64,000 nt of DNA from Adiantum capillus-veneris (Eukaryota; Streptophyta; Polypodiopsida; Polypodiales; Pteridaceae): NCBI GenBank assembly GCA_014529385.2, contig CM043962.1:41268098-41332097 (forward strand). The letters are read 5' to 3'. Shown here piece by piece: positions 22,984-35,518 of the stretch; position 1 is the stretch's first letter, and each line of letters starts with the position of its first letter. The notes below the pieces were generated by a model. That model did not search any database. It was given only the letters and a program-made list of their open reading frames with translations, and was not told where the DNA came from. The position numbers were made by a program, and so were the translations under genes.

Positions 22984-25150
22984 ATAGGAGTGTGATTGAT
23001 ATCAACACATGCCTTGGAGGACTAAACTAATTTGCGGACACTTGATGTTACATGGGCTATATAACTTGGGATGAGGATGAACTAGGCTTTATTCCGCTCT
23101 ACTGGCATGAGAATTCTTGCATAAAAGCTGCTCTATTGAACATATACATACCTTAGTTAACTACTGACATGGAAGTAGGGCAAGCATTCAACTTTTGTAA
23201 ACTGCTCATGCTGATACACAATCCCCTACTTCCTTATAAATTTGGGAAGCTTAGATGGAAATGTTGTACCAACTCTGTCAAAAATGATTTAAAGGGTATA
23301 CCGCCTTTATGATTACCTGGGAGGATAGATGAAAATGTTGCATCGTAGACTTGTCGAATCATATGACTAAGTAGTCAGTGTCTAAGTGTTCATAGAATTG
23401 TGTTTATTTTCCTATTAATAACAAGGTGACCCTATGTAAAATCATATGACGGTATGAGGAAAGTTGCTTGCCTAGTGCTAGCATGAAAATCTTGGTTGTT
23501 TATGGAACATGCCAAACTTCCTATATATTGGCTCATGCTTATTGTTGGGGCATGATTCTCTCCTGCTGGATCACACTATTTTTGAACTTAGTCTACTGCT
23601 ATGAATATGATAAATTGATACACAATTAAAAATTTGATGATGAAACTTGATATGGTGGTTATGAACCTGCACTTACACAATTAGATGGAAATTTAGTAGC
23701 ACGACGTTGATGCTTTTTTATTGCTTCATGACACAAGATTAAGACTTAATGTCAATACACCTTATGGTTTGTTAATGGTTAAACCATACCGATTACTTGG
23801 TATGGGTAACATCGCTAGGTGCTTTTTACTAAACTGTGGATGTATCATGGTAAATAATATCAAGTGTAAAGGTCTTGGAAATGTTGCAATTGTTTCAACT
23901 GCTCTACTGTTTTTTGGTGCTAGATACATGAAGGATAATCTTCTAAGTTTGAGGCTTCTCTTAAGGTTAGAATGCATGGGCATTTGTATCTGTACTCCTA
24001 CCTTGAAAGATAGATTAATATGGATATTGAGCTTTTGAAGCCATGCTAATCTGACATATTACTTTGCTCACTAATGGACTGAAACTATTACCTTCGCTTT
24101 GGTTGTTTATTGTGTACAAAATAAAGACGGATGATCCAACCGTCTAACATAACAGTTGTCATAACAGCAGTCATGTTGAGATCTACCTTCTCCTGGAAGT
24201 GTTAGAGACTGTATACTGATCATTAGAGCAGCTTTGTTTTGTAAGAAGAGTTAGCTAATGAAACGAAGTTGGTTGATAATGCATCTAGATAAGAACCTCT
24301 TTTCTTTGATATATGGGATTAAAGAAAATCATCGGAGGATTACAGAAGTTCAGGGTCTTTTTTCAACTAGTCTATCAATACGACCAGCCTCATGGCAGAA
24401 AATAAAATGGAGATTGATACCATGTGCTCATCTTCCTCCTCTCAGGCGGAATATTTCCTCTATTTTACTTAGTTTAATGGTTTTTTCTTCATTAAGAGCT
24501 AGTGATAATAAACCCAAGCATGTATGACTAATTGGGGGTCACAAAGTAAAGAAAAACACATGGTTAATAAGGATTTTGACACTTACAACTATAGAAGTTT
24601 GTAATTATGTATAAATGCTTATTGCTTAGGGAATAACCATAGATTAATCATGTTGATCACAATGCATGGTGTTTGCATAAGTTGTTTTAAGGATTTTTTC
24701 TATTATATAAGTTAAGGTTTTGCAAAGATGGCACATACCCAAGGTACATAACCCCAGGTTGTCATAAAAACTTTTTCAATGTTGTGATTTTTCTAAAATC
24801 CATGAGTGCCTAATACCTATTTGTGCTCTCTAACTCAACAAAAAAGGAAACCAAACCATGCTCACCTGATGTTTTATAATACCTTTTGAGTAGAGGCTAC
24901 TCATGCTCTGCTTTATCTGAATAATGAGCTTTGTATCTTTTTTTCATGAGCCTACCTAGCTGAATTCTATGATTTGAAAAACTGATAAGTAACATACTAA
25001 AAAATCTAATATATGTAATCTTTGCTGCCAGCTACATACTGACCACTTTGTGTCATTTCTAAACAAATATTGAAAATATGGATGAAAGGGACATGGATGA
25101 CAACTCTCGGGTCCCTCCTATACCTGCATTCCATGACTACACAAAAGTGC
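22984..25150. repeat. Block X, 2167-bp direct repeat, left copy
   Basis: Matches 38996-41162 along its entire length, roughly 98% by eye with no net length difference. It contains no recognisable coding region; short frames are not conserved products. It ends abruptly at 25150 against a (GA)n tract. Confidence 0.88.
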
Positions 25151-25174
25151 GTGTAAGAAATTAAAGAGAGAGAT

Positions 25175-25240
<66 letters not shown>

Positions 25241-25944
25241 GTGTGCGCGGGAGACTGCTTCCAACGTGGGCGCTCCCTTCGCGTGTTAGCCACATGCAGG
25301 CACAAGCCTTCACGACCCCTCTTAATCTGTATGCGTCACCTCCTCTCAGTTGGCGTTCGAATTGTTGGTTTTGCTGGCAGCTCTGCGTTGAGTTTCTTTT
25401 AACCCACTTAAGAGTTTATTTATTAAGTGCCCCTTTTATTTTAAGTGGCCTGGACACTTTGAGTTTTTTTTAAGAAATATGAAAGCTGAGTTTATTAAAA
25501 ACTCACTTACACAGACTACCGAGTTTGCAGAAAACTGACTTTTTGGCTCTGTTGCTTCTCTCCCACCTCTCCTCTCTTTCACCTGCTCGCACTCCCGCGC
25601 TCCTATCATCACCTGCTCGCCTTCGGACGCTCACGCCGACGCATAGAGCTTCTCGAAGTTCAACTTTTTGCAACCAAAAAGTGCAGAGAAGGGTAGAAAG
25701 GTGGGAACGACCTGATAAATGCACATTTTCAAGGGTATGCAATAGTTTGTGTGCTGCTTTTAATTGCTTGAAATGTATTCTTGATTTGACATGATTGGAA
25801 AGTTGTTTTCTTGTATCATAGTATTACCTTGGGAAGGTGCATTTATCAAACGGTTTGGTGGGTGGGTGGATTCGGGAGGGTTAATTTGTTGGCCGGAAAG
25901 TTGAACCCAATTTTATGTTGTCTTAGCAATTAAGTCATGAGCCT
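25151..25944. other. (AG)n microsatellite and unassigned sequence
   Basis: Starts with GTGTAAGAAATTAAAGAGAG, which resembles the CACTA simple-repeat region near 2144, followed by (AG)n at 25179-25237. The remaining 700 bp is CT-rich, more GC-rich than its surroundings near 25560-25720, and carries no domain I recognise. Confidence 0.4.
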
Positions 25945-26290
25945 CCACTTCGGGTGGTCTTGATTTGCACCATCTTCTTGCATATCTCTGTATAACCTTT
26001 CCTTTACATGTAAGATTTCAGCCTTGATGAGAGGGTATGGCACGGATTGTTGGTTCCATTGAGCATTGATTTGATTGGGAGTGAGCTGTGTGATGTTGAC
26101 AGAGTGTAAAACTCTCAACTCCCAATCCATAGCTGCCTTCCACTGCTCATCTACCTCCAAGGTGATCTTCTCCTTCAATGCATCTTCTTCAACCTTTGAC
26201 AGCTGGACCATCGGCACTGTGTCTTCCTCTGTGATTTGGACTTGAAAATCTTCTCCCCCACTTGGCTCTGCCATAGACTGCATCTCAAAG
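25945..26290 (-). pseudogene. Fragment of the outer-retroelement ORF, reversed
   Basis: The minus strand encodes VQLSKVEEDALKEKITLEV, MDWELRVLHSVNITQLTPNQ and HPKWRL, paralogous to 18577-18855 on the plus strand. This copy lacks the frameshift seen near 18625 there and so shows the original frame. It is truncated immediately after HPKWRL. It is the only other trace of this protein in the window and lies just left of CACTA copy 2. Confidence 0.75.
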
Positions 26291-26570
26291 TCAGCTTGCG
26301 TGCACGTGCACACACGCACACACACAATTGATATAGCAAAAACCAAAAGGCTGGTGATGCACCAAAATAATCAAGCAATTAGTTTCTCTAGTGGAGTCTG
26401 GTTAGAGCAAATAGAAAATTGTTGGATAGCTCTTGATGAATACTTCTTCCACACATGCACAATGCAATGAGTTGAAGCTTGAGTACAAACTAATTATGAA
26501 GCAAAAGCTGCACAAAATCAATTACTAATTCCAATCAAAATGCAAAATGCAAAGAGCACACGCATAAGAT
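26291..26570. other. Unassigned junction sequence
   Basis: Contains a short CACACG tract and AT-rich sequence between the reversed ORF fragment and the first base matching the CACTA interior. No motif recognised. Confidence 0.3.
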
Positions 26571-27000
26571 TGTAGGAAATTAAAGAGAGATAGAGAGAGA
26601 AAAATGTGCGTAGGAAATTAAAACTAAAGAGAGAGAGAGAGAGTTATGGTTTGCGTAAAAAATTAAAATTACAGAAAGAAATGAAATGAAATGTTATATT
26701 AACTCTTCAAAAGGCCAAAGTGACCTATGAGACCAGAAAGTTATAATGTGGTAGACTGATACAAAGTCAGAATAACAAGATGACAAAATGACAAAATAAA
26801 ATATTATGGAATCCTAAACTGCTGGGTGTGGACTAAGCAGCTAAAACAGCTAGCTGGGATAGGTAGATCATAGGAGATCCAGCATCTGTCTCGCTGGTGG
26901 ACCTCATCAATCTCCTCCATGGTCCGTAGTCTGATCGGGCATTGTGCATGTCAAGCCAAAGTGACCTGGATCGTCTGATGCAGCCTCTGACTTCATTCAA

Positions 27001-28904
27001 CTATCCGTAGTCCATTAGGTAGTCTTAAGGCAATGTCAAGAGCGTGTATGGCAAGCCGTAGGTCAAACGGACAAAAGAAACGTTAAATACACAAGTCGTA
27101 GGTCAAATCCGGTTGCATTTTTCTACGGAAAAATGCAGACGGTCTTCGGAAACTGATTCTATGCCTACCGAAACCATCCGTAGTCCATTAGGTAGTCTTT
27201 CGTCAATGTCAAGAGGACGTATGGCAAGCCGTAGGTCAAATCCGATTGCGTTTTTTTATGGAAAAACGTAGATGGACTTCGGAAACTGATTCTACGCCTA
27301 CCGAAACCATCCGTAGTCCATTAAGTAGTCTTAAGGCAATGTCAAGACCGTGTATGGCAAGCCATAGGTTAAACGGACCGAAGAAACGTCAAATACACAA
27401 GCCATATGTCAAATCCGGTTGCGTTTTTCTACGAAAAAACGCAAACGGACTTTGGAAATGGCTTCTATGCCTACTGAAACCATCCCTAGACGATTAGTTA
27501 GTCTTTGGGCAATGTCAAGAGCGCGTATGGCAAGCCGTAGGTCAAACAGATAGAAGAAACAACAAATACACAAGCCGTAGGTCAAATCCAGTTGCGTTTT
27601 TCTACGAAAAAACGCAAACGGACTTCGGAAATGGCTTCTATGCCTACTGAAACCATTCGTAGACGATTAGATAGTCTTTAGGTAATGTCAAGAGCACGTA
27701 TGGCAAGCTGTAGGTCAAACAGATAGAAGAAACGCCAAATACACAAGCCGTAGGTCAAATCCGGTTGCATTTTTCTATGGAAAAACACAAACGGACTTCG
27801 GAAATGGCTTCTATGCCTATCGAAACCATCCATAGTTCATTAAGTAGGCTTAAAGCAATGTCAAGAGCGTGTATGGCAAGCTGTAGGTCAATGGGTTTGA
27901 ATTAACGCCAAATACACAAGCCGAAGGTCAAATTCGGTTGCGTTTTTCTACGAAAAAACGCAAACGGATTTCGGAAATGACTTCTATGCCAACTGAAACC
28001 ATTGGTAGTCCATTAGGTAGTCTTAAAGCAAAGTCAAGAGCACCTATGGCAAGCCGTAGGTCAAATCCGATTGCGTTTTTCTACGGAAAAACGCAAACGT
28101 ACTTCGGAAATGGCTTCTATGCCTACCGAAACCATATATAGTTCATTAAGTCGTCTTAAAGCAATGTCAAGAGCGTGTATGGCAAGCCGTAGGTCAATGG
28201 GTTTGAATTAACGCCAAATACACAAGCCGTATGTCAAATCAGGTTGCGTTTTTCTACGAAAAAACGCAAACGGACTTCGGAAATGGCTTCCATGCCTATT
28301 GAAAACCATCCGTAAACGATTAGGTAGTCTTTACGCAATGTCAAGAGCACGTATGGCAAGTCGTAGGTCAAACGGGTAGAAGAAACGCCAAATACACAAG
28401 CCGTAGGTCAAATCCGGTTTTGTTTTTCTACGGAAAAACGCAAACGGACTTCGGAAATGTCTTCTATCCATACCGAAATCATCCGTAGTTCATTAAGTAG
28501 TCTTAAATCAATTTCAAGAGCGTGTATGGCAAGCCGTAGGTCAAACGGACAGAAGAAACGTCAAATACACAAGCCGTAGGTCAAATCCGGTTGCGTTTTT
28601 CTACAGAAAAACGTAGACGGTCTTCGAAAACTGATTCTATGCCTACCGAAACCATCCGTAGTCCATTAGGTAGTCTTTAGGCAATGTCAAGAGCGCGTAT
28701 GGCAAGACGTAGGTCAAACGGATAGAAAAAACACCAAATACACAAGCCGTAGGTCAAATCCGATTGCGTTTTTCTACGGAAAAACGCAGACGGTCTTCGG
28801 AAACTGATTCTATGCCTACCGAAACCATCCGTAGTCCATTAATATTAGGTAGTCTAAAAGCAATGTTAAGAGCGCGTATGGCAAGCCGTAGGTCAAATAG
28901 GAAA
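27001..28904. repeat. 173-bp satellite in CACTA copy 2, uninterrupted
   Basis: About 11 units of the same 173-bp repeat as at 2568-3746 and 9255-10100, including the TTGCGTTTTTC/GAAAAACGCAA hairpin. It shows the array before copia insertion; some units lack an inner segment, for example near 27225-27245. Confidence 0.9.
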
Positions 28905-29040
28905 ATAGAAAGAGAGAGAGATAGAGAAGTGGAGAGTGAGACAGAGAGAGAGAGAGAGAGATAGGGAAATAGGAAAATAGAGAGAGAAAGAGAGATAGCG
29001 AGAGCGAGATAGAGAGAGAGAGAGAGAAAGAGAGATAGCC
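28905..29040. repeat. (GA)n-rich simple repeat in CACTA copy 2
   Basis: Counterpart of 10101-10245, slightly different in length. Confidence 0.85.
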
Positions 29041-29200
29041 GTTGGATGTTGAAGAAACTATGGAACCAAAACAGGCAAAGGGGTTTTGCCCGCTACATGC
29101 ATTGCCATGTACACCTGGGAGTGCACGTATGTGTCTACCCATATAGGATTTGACCAATAAAGACAAGATTTTGACCCGGTGGTCCTGATCTCCATTAAGA

Positions 29201-29636
29201 AAAATTTGGACTCACAAAGGGGCCCTTTAAGGAGTTTGACTTTACCTCTCTCTACCAAAACGGGTTCATGGATAAATTTTTGCAAACAAACTCCAAAGTT
29301 GGCGGAGGTTTGACAGTTATAATTGCCTCTTCAAGCTCTATCTACTGATATATAGCACGCCATGAGATTCCTCATATTTTAGAAGATTCTTTTTTTGATT
29401 CACCTATGATGTGATAACTTTGACGGAATCAAAGTGAATCAAAAAAAGAATCTTCTAAAATATGAGGAATCTCATGGCGTGCTATGTATCAATAGATAGA
29501 GCTTAAAGAGGACATTCTAACTGTCAAACCTCCGCCAACTTTGGAGTTTGTTTGCAAAAATTTATCCATGCGCCCGTTTTGGTAGTGAGAGGTAAAGTCA
29601 AACTCCTTAAAGGGCCCCTTTGTGAGTCCAAATTTT
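29201..29636. repeat. 436-bp foldback in CACTA copy 2
   Basis: Same arms, loop and length as 10402-10837, with a few substitutions. It confirms that the hairpin predates the copying of the CACTA segment. Confidence 0.88.
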
Positions 29637-29772
29637 GCATAATGCGTACACTTCTGGACCGAGGTGTATGGAGATTGGGCAAGACTGGAGAATGCGAGGT
29701 AGTTTACATTGTGAGGAGTATATATATTAAAACAACATTCATAATCATTGTAGATGGCAACGTATCAACTAC

Positions 29773-30741
29773 CATGGAGGAAAAGATTGCATGCTCGTGC
29801 ACGCTCTGCAAGTATCAAATCCTGCACAAGCGTAGGATATGTAATGAGCATGTGCACAAGTAAGGAGAGTTTGCTAAAGAAATCGTACAGAATCTATGAT
29901 ACGACTCCTACGAACGGGCATTGATTTTCGCGACATAGCACCTACATCTGAGAGAGAGAGAAAATGGATTATGCGTGAAGGTCCGACCAATATAGAGCCA
30001 AGGATGGAAGCAGAAAAGGACTTATAGACAGAAGACGACGGCATGGAGGAGATGCTGGATACCTTCTTCCAGACAAGCGAGGAGAACGCTAACGAAGTTG
30101 CACCAGAAGCCGTGCGCCTATATCCTGAAGACATGTTGAGGAAGTTGGCACGTCAACCAATTTATGAAGGCGCCGAAATATCAACGCTTCGTACTTGTCT
30201 TGTGTTTTTGAATCTTCAGTCAGTGTACGGGTGGTCAGATGCAATCGTCACTACTTTGTTTAGGTACGTAATTTACAAAAGAGATTTTCCGATTGCAACG
30301 GTGACGTGCTTGGAGAGCTTTTTAATTTAATGTGGCTTAAACAAGTTGTTGCGGGAGCAAATTCTCCCGGCTGGCAATGAAATGTCCCCCTCCACGCCAG
30401 ACGCAAAGCAATTATTGACCTCAGTTGGCTTGGACTACAACAAGATTCATGCATGTCCAAATGATTGCATTCTTTTTTGCAATGAATTCGCAGATTGTCT
30501 GTCGGTCCTAAGTGCGGAGCAATGCGCTACAAACAAGATGCAGTTTGCGAGACAGTGCTAGCTAAAGTGTTGCGACATTTCCCTATTATTCCTAGGATAA
30601 AAAGCATGTTTCGTTGTGGTTCCATTACAAAGTTGATGGGTGGCATTCTACGAATAGATCCACTGACGCAACATTTAGGGTGCCTGCTGATTCAAAGGCC
30701 TGGAGGCACATTGAAGATACCTGGCCACATTTTAAGAGTGA
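29773..30741 (+). pseudogene. TNP2-like transposase, N-terminal remnant
   Basis: Equivalent to 10972-11942. ATG at 29773 opens MEEKIACSCTLCKYQ; MEEMLDTFFQ and the intron at 30264-30344 follow. It retains the reading frame at the place where copy 1 lost a base (MRYKQDAVCETV) but has its own one-base loss near 30503. It ends within HIEDTWPHFKSE, where a ~2.9-kb deletion fuses it to the TNPA-like region, so it has no DUF4218 or DUF4216 part. Confidence 0.85.
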
Positions 30742-31690
30742 ACACCTATGGGGGGGGGATGTCTATGGGTACGACGCCTGCTTCTCCCATCACGGCCGCT
30801 TCGACACCTAGGGGTGGTACGTCCTCATCTCCGCAGCACAGGCACACTCGGCGATCGTAAGGTGGAGGTGGTGGTTGTTGTGGAGGAGGGTCCACAGATG
30901 CTTTGACCCCTCCTTGCTCATGACCCCCGTCCTACCCAGGCACACCTCTTGACACACCTCTTGGCACACCTCGAACACCTTGGGGGGCACACGATCCTAG
31001 TGCCTCCAAGCTCTATACTGTACGGGCAGATGGTTCTGTTGACATGGATAGAGTCGGGACTGAGATGAAACAACGGATTCGCCAGCTCGCGGAGCTACAG
31101 TTTTCGACCAGCATTCTGACGTCTTGGGGTGAGTAGGAAAAGGACAGTCACTTACATAGTGGAGACCATCCTGAGAGCGTACCAGCCTGCTCCGGGTTGT
31201 GACATTGTTCCGAGGAGGTGGATCAAGGGTGTTTTATGGGACACCGTGAAATATCGACGAGATGCAGCTCGGAAGGCTTTAAGGACCGGTCGCCGAAGCC
31301 TTCGGGCACCCCACACGAGACGTGGCTACAGATCAAGGAGGATGAGCGGACAATGGCCACGCCGTTCAGACAGCAGTGTGAGGCCGCGGAGATACGACAG
31401 ATGACCAGGGGGACATCTCATCTTGGCAGCGGAGGCTTCGACACCTTTCGCTATGAATTTGTGAGTTTCTAATCCAATCTTAACTATGGCATTTTTTAAA
31501 ACACGATGAATCATGTATTCTTATTACTCTGATTTTTGTATAAACGCAGAATCTGCGATGCATCGAGCCCCGACACGTCAGGAGGAGTCAGATGGATATC
31601 GCAGAGGTATTTATGAAGTATTGAATGATCTTGATGCTTCATGAGAGCCTGTAGACTGGGCGGCCTTACAGTCTCGCTGATCGCCTGAGG
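30742..31690 (+). pseudogene. TNPA-like gene remnant in CACTA copy 2
   Basis: Equivalent to about 14835-15784. It keeps the Gly/Ser/Pro-rich part, RIRQLAELQFSTSILTSW, a PRRWIKGVLWDTVKYRRD segment deleted from copy 1, and SHLGSGGFDTFRYEF before the same predicted intron (31459-31549). A TAG near 31134 and frame changes break it. Comparing the two copies gives the better view of the original protein. Confidence 0.55.
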
Positions 31691-31869
31691 TGAGACGTAA
31701 ATATGTGTGAGTTGATTTAATTAAGTAAGTATATGTGAAGTAATATCAATACTAATTTTGTGAGTTGTCCTATGTGCAGGTCGTGACGCCTAGTCATCAG
31801 TGGACCGGATTTCATATATATGCTTTGTGAGACACAGACACGCTTCTGTGTCTCCTTTTGTATAGACAT

Positions 31870-32200
31870 ATATATATGGTTATGATTATTATTCAGACAG
31901 TTATTGTTTTCCTTATGGTTATTTTTATTGTCATTGTCATTGTATAGACATGGTTATTTCTCCTATTCTTGTATAGACATAGTTATGGTTCACGTTTTGT
32001 TTATGGTTATGTTTAACTTTTTGGTTATGCTTATGGTTATTGTTAATTTTGTTTCTGGTTATGATCAAAGTGGTTATATTGGTCGGTTATGGTTTTAAGT
32101 TATGGTTATGGTTCGTTATGGTTATGCTTTTAAGTTATGGTTATGGTTCATTATGGTTATGCTTTTAAGTTATGGTTATGGTTCGTTATGGTCATTGGCC
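31870..32200. repeat. GGTTAT hexamer tract, CACTA copy 2
   Basis: Counterpart of 15950-16310, slightly shorter. Confidence 0.7.
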
Positions 32201-32630
32201 TTAAATCTCATGTGAGATCCTACATGGATAGCATGTAGGAGGCGTATACATGATTTTTTTTTTTGAAAAGTTTATGTAAAAACGAAGGGAACTCTGTCGA
32301 AATTTCTACGGGAGCACGATTGATTTTGGTGCTGCTTGCTTTCTTGGGCAGAGGGCAGGAAGTCTGGCTGTGGTGGCTGTGTCCATCTTTTCACTGGGCA
32401 CAGGCCAGGCTACCTGCCCTCTGTCCAAGATTTTTTTTTCATTTATGGTCGTCGATATCCGCGTCGCTATCTGCGTCTATATAAGCGTCTATATACGCGT
32501 CGCTATCTGCGTCGCCAATAAACCCTTTCCACGCGTATATCGACGCTCTTTGCGATAGTTTCACAGGGACGCATATAGCAACGCGTATAGCGACGTTAAG
32601 CGTTGCTATATACGTCGATAACACCTTTTT

Positions 32631-32715
32631 TGTTGTAGTGCTAGAAGCACCGGAGGTTCTCACAAGAATTACCTACCATGCTATCGGCATGGCAGATAAC
32701 TTGCCGCCTGCCTCG
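32631..32715. repeat. CACTA copy 2 right TIR plus 75 bp of copied host flank
   Basis: TGTTGTAGTG, then CTAGAAGCAC... through CTTGCCGCCTGCCTC, equals 16751-16835 with one substitution. At 32716 the sequence changes to the Tat-type polyprotein. Confidence 0.9.
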
Positions 32716-33580
32716 ATGATGCTAGGTGGTCTGCATCCTTGTTCTGGTCTCTTGGCACATGATGTACTTGTGCCTCCCTAAATCTCCTCATAAGAGCTTT
32801 GGCTTCTCTCATTTTAGTAGAGAGAGTGGCATTTTTGCAAGCCCATGTACCTTGCATTTGCCTTACCAAAAGCATGGAGTCACCAAAAGCATTTAATCTC
32901 TCAATTGAGTTATCCAGGCACCAACAAAGGCCATGAATTAGAGCTTGATATTTTGCTTCATTGTTGGAGTGGACATCTTCTAGAGTGATCCCTTCACCAT
33001 GGATCCTCTCTCCCAATGGAGATAAGACCACGATTCCTGCAGCTGCCTTATCCTTGGTTCTCTTGTATGCTCCATCAAAGTAGAGGCTATAAGCATTGAC
33101 CAGAGCCTCTAGAGCTGGAGGTGGTGGTAGTTCCTTTCTCTTCAAATGGAAAACTTTTTCATAGCACTTGTTTGTTAAAATGTCGGCTAAGCATGCTCGA
33201 GTTGTTCTTTCAACCTGTATTGTATAATCAAACTCTTGAAGTCGCACCACCCACTTTGCTATTTTGTCAGATATTTCCATATGTTGTAGTGCATAGGGAA
33301 ACATATCCTCCACAGTGATAATTACAAACCTCTTCGGCAGCAAGTATGGCCGAAATTTGGTTACTGCAAACATGAGAGCTAACACTAGCTGTTCCATCAG
33401 GGTGTAGGCCTTCTCTGTGTTTTCCATGAGGCGGCTAGCAAAATACACAGGCCTCATAAAGGATGTTTTTGGATCTTTTTGTAGGAGGGCAGCACCAATG
33501 GCCTCTTCTCCCACACTAGGGTTTACAAAGAATGTTTCTTCCCAACAAGGCTGGAGGATTACAGGGAGTGACCCTAACAT
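32716..33580 (-). pseudogene. Tat RNase H and archaeal-type RNase H
   Basis: The first domain has GEEAIGAALLQKDP, RPVYFASRLM and AYTLMEQLVLAL, the connection/RNase H of a gypsy element. The second begins AYSLYFDGAYKR (catalytic Asp), continues HSNNEAKYQALIHGL (Glu) and LNAFGDSMLLVRQM (Asp), and ends QNKDADHLAS, the signature of archaeal-type RNase H in Tat elements. The frame runs a few codons further into copied CACTA flank (to 32681), giving a chimeric tail. The integrase expected next is missing. Confidence 0.88.
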
Positions 33581-34644
33581 TTTTTTTTATCTCTCTAAAA
33601 TGCCCATCACTTTCTTCACTCCAAACAAACGTCTCTTGACGAGTCAACTGTTGTAGAGGAAATATCACTTGGGAGAGTAAGTGTATGAATCTACTCAAAT
33701 ATCTTAGCTTTTGCAAGAAAGAGATTAATTGTTTGATGGAAGTTGGGGAAGGTAGATTTAGCAATATTTCTATCTTTTCAGTATCTACCTCGATTCCATC
33801 AATGGACACTACATGCCCCAATAGTGTAACCTTGCTTTCCCCAATGTGATATTTGTTCTTGTTTAGTTGTCCACCCAGCTTAGCTAAACGGGTAAATCCT
33901 TCATCAATCTTGCCAAGATGCATACTTTTGGAGCTGTAAATACAAAAGTCATCTATGAAAACCCTTATGGACTTACCAAAGTAAGGTTGGAAGACCATGT
34001 TCATGAATCGTTGAAAGGTGGCTGGTGAGACCAAAAGGCATGACTCGAAATACAAAACAGCCCCATGGTGTGATGAAAGTAGTCTTTTTCTGGTCCTCCT
34101 CTACAATGCGTATTTGAAAGTAGCCAAAGTAGCCATCACACACTGTGTATCGCTCATGGCCTGCTACTTCATTTAGAATCTCATCTTGAAATGGGAGAGG
34201 GAAGTGGTCCCTCTTTGTTGCAGCATTTAGTGGCTTGTAATCCACGCACACTCGCCATTTACCATTCTTCTTTGGCCTCACCACTACTGGGGAGACCCAT
34301 TCTGAATCTTCTACTGGGTTTATGAATCCTGCTTCTAAGAGTCTCTTCACCTCAGACAACAGTGCATTTTGTTGCACAACTCCTAATCTTCTTAGTTTTT
34401 GTACTACTGGCTTGCTCCCTTCTTTTAGATGGATATGATGCTTCACTGCAGTGACATCTGTAATGTGAGTGTAATCAGAAATAAACAATGATGCATGCTT
34501 CTTGAGAACATTTACATAACCCTCCTTTTCTTCTTCCTTTATATCCTTGGATAACATCTTCTCTAGGTTGGCATCCCACACATTCTCCATTTGGATCCTT
34601 GGGTTGTCTTCTGATGAGGTAGTTTCCTTTATGGTGACGCCCAT
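33516..34644 (-). pseudogene. Tat reverse transcriptase
   Basis: Upstream part: HHIHLKEGSKPVVQKLRRLG, EVKRLLEAGFINPVEDSEWV, RPKKNGKWRVCVDYKPLNAA, GYFGYFQIRI, GCFVFRVMPFGL. A frameshift near 34030 moves the rest, ATFQRFMNMVF and the catalytic FIDDFCIYS followed by LLGHVVSIDGI, to another frame. The catalytic aspartates are intact, but the protein would be cut in two. The family enzyme copies element RNA into DNA. Confidence 0.88.
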
Positions 34645-35213
34645 GACTTCGAGAGTGCTATTTCACTTGAACTCTCTTCCTCGTCCATGGATGAGGAGCA
34701 TCCACTTGAGCTCCACTCATCAGCTGACGTCTCTAGTTCAAGGTTCTCTTGTCGCCCATTCTTCAAGTTATAAACCACCTTCCGACTATGTCCACCCACG
34801 CGAGGCCTCAACTCCAAGTCTCCTGTTGCCCAATCTTGCCTAGCTCCTATACCCATGAGCCAAGGTCGCCCTAAAATAAGGGGGTATGCTTCTCCCTTTA
34901 CTGGCATCACATAAGCATCAATCTCTGTAGTGATTCCAAAAACAAAAACTCTCAAAGCTTTCACTACACCCACACAAGTGACAGAGACATTATTGGCCAT
35001 TTTTGCCCTAAAGTTTGATGATTCCATTACCTCTAAACCCAATTGATGCATTACCTTTTCTGTCATGACACAAACCTCTTCTCCACTGTCAATGTAAGTT
35101 TTTGGAATCCGTTGTCCCTTGATTTGAGCCTCCACCAAAGGCACTATATCCTTGAGACCATATGCTTTGATTACACTTACTAGCTTACTTCGCTTTGCCC
35201 TCGTGCTCACCAT
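34629..35213 (-). pseudogene. Tat aspartic protease region
   Basis: Retropepsin active site YIDSGEEVCVMTEKVMHQL, with the flap and ILGRPWLMGIGA downstream, as in gypsy proteases. The Asp-Ser-Gly triad is intact. The segment overlaps the start of the RT reading frame, which lies in a different frame. Confidence 0.8.
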
Positions 35214-35228
35214 TTTTGACCATTGTTG

Positions 35229-35492
35229 TCACAGCTTTGGGGAGATATGAAGTAGTTGTGGCCAAGTAATCTTTGGTCCTTGAGAACTCACATCAGCTGT
35301 CAAGTCATAAGGTTGTGTCCGAGATCCCATAGGGAAATCAGAGATGTCAATTTGAGACCTAGTACGGGTCTTTCTCTTCTTGGCTTCATCTTTAGTTGCC
35401 CGAGATGTACTTGCTTCATTGCTTGCATCCTTGCTTGTTTCTTTAATTACTTCATCTTGGACACGCACACACTTGATAGGCATTGTAGCCAC
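35229..35492 (-). pseudogene. Tat Gag-protease linker
   Basis: A basic Ser/Lys-rich stretch, then QPYDLTADVSSQGPKITWPQLLHISPKL, which resembles the conserved segment found before the protease of Tat elements (YDL...ANIT...QLL...P). It is separated from the protease frame by a stop near 35228. Confidence 0.6.
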
Positions 35493-35518
35493 TTCATCTT
35501 CCCTTTAGCTATTTCTTC

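Larger units (their letters stand above)
26571..32640 (+). mobile_element. CACTA copy 2: left-truncated, internally deleted
   Basis: Matches copy 1 from base 2144 of the window onward and ends with the intact right TIR TGTTGTAGTG at 32640. It lacks the left TIR and subterminal region, has no copia insertion, and has lost the segment corresponding to 11942-14834, joining mid-transposase to the TNPA region at 30741. It is followed by CTA and 72 more bases identical to the right flank of copy 1 apart from one substitution. It therefore arose by copying a DNA segment rather than by fresh transposition. Confidence 0.9.

Noticed and set aside
23721-24038. Possible small protein genes within X and X'
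   Set aside because: Frames are interrupted differently in the two copies and show no domain.
25503-25794. Possible host first exon (CT-rich, higher GC)
   Set aside because: No domain, no convincing downstream exon, and frames open on both strands.
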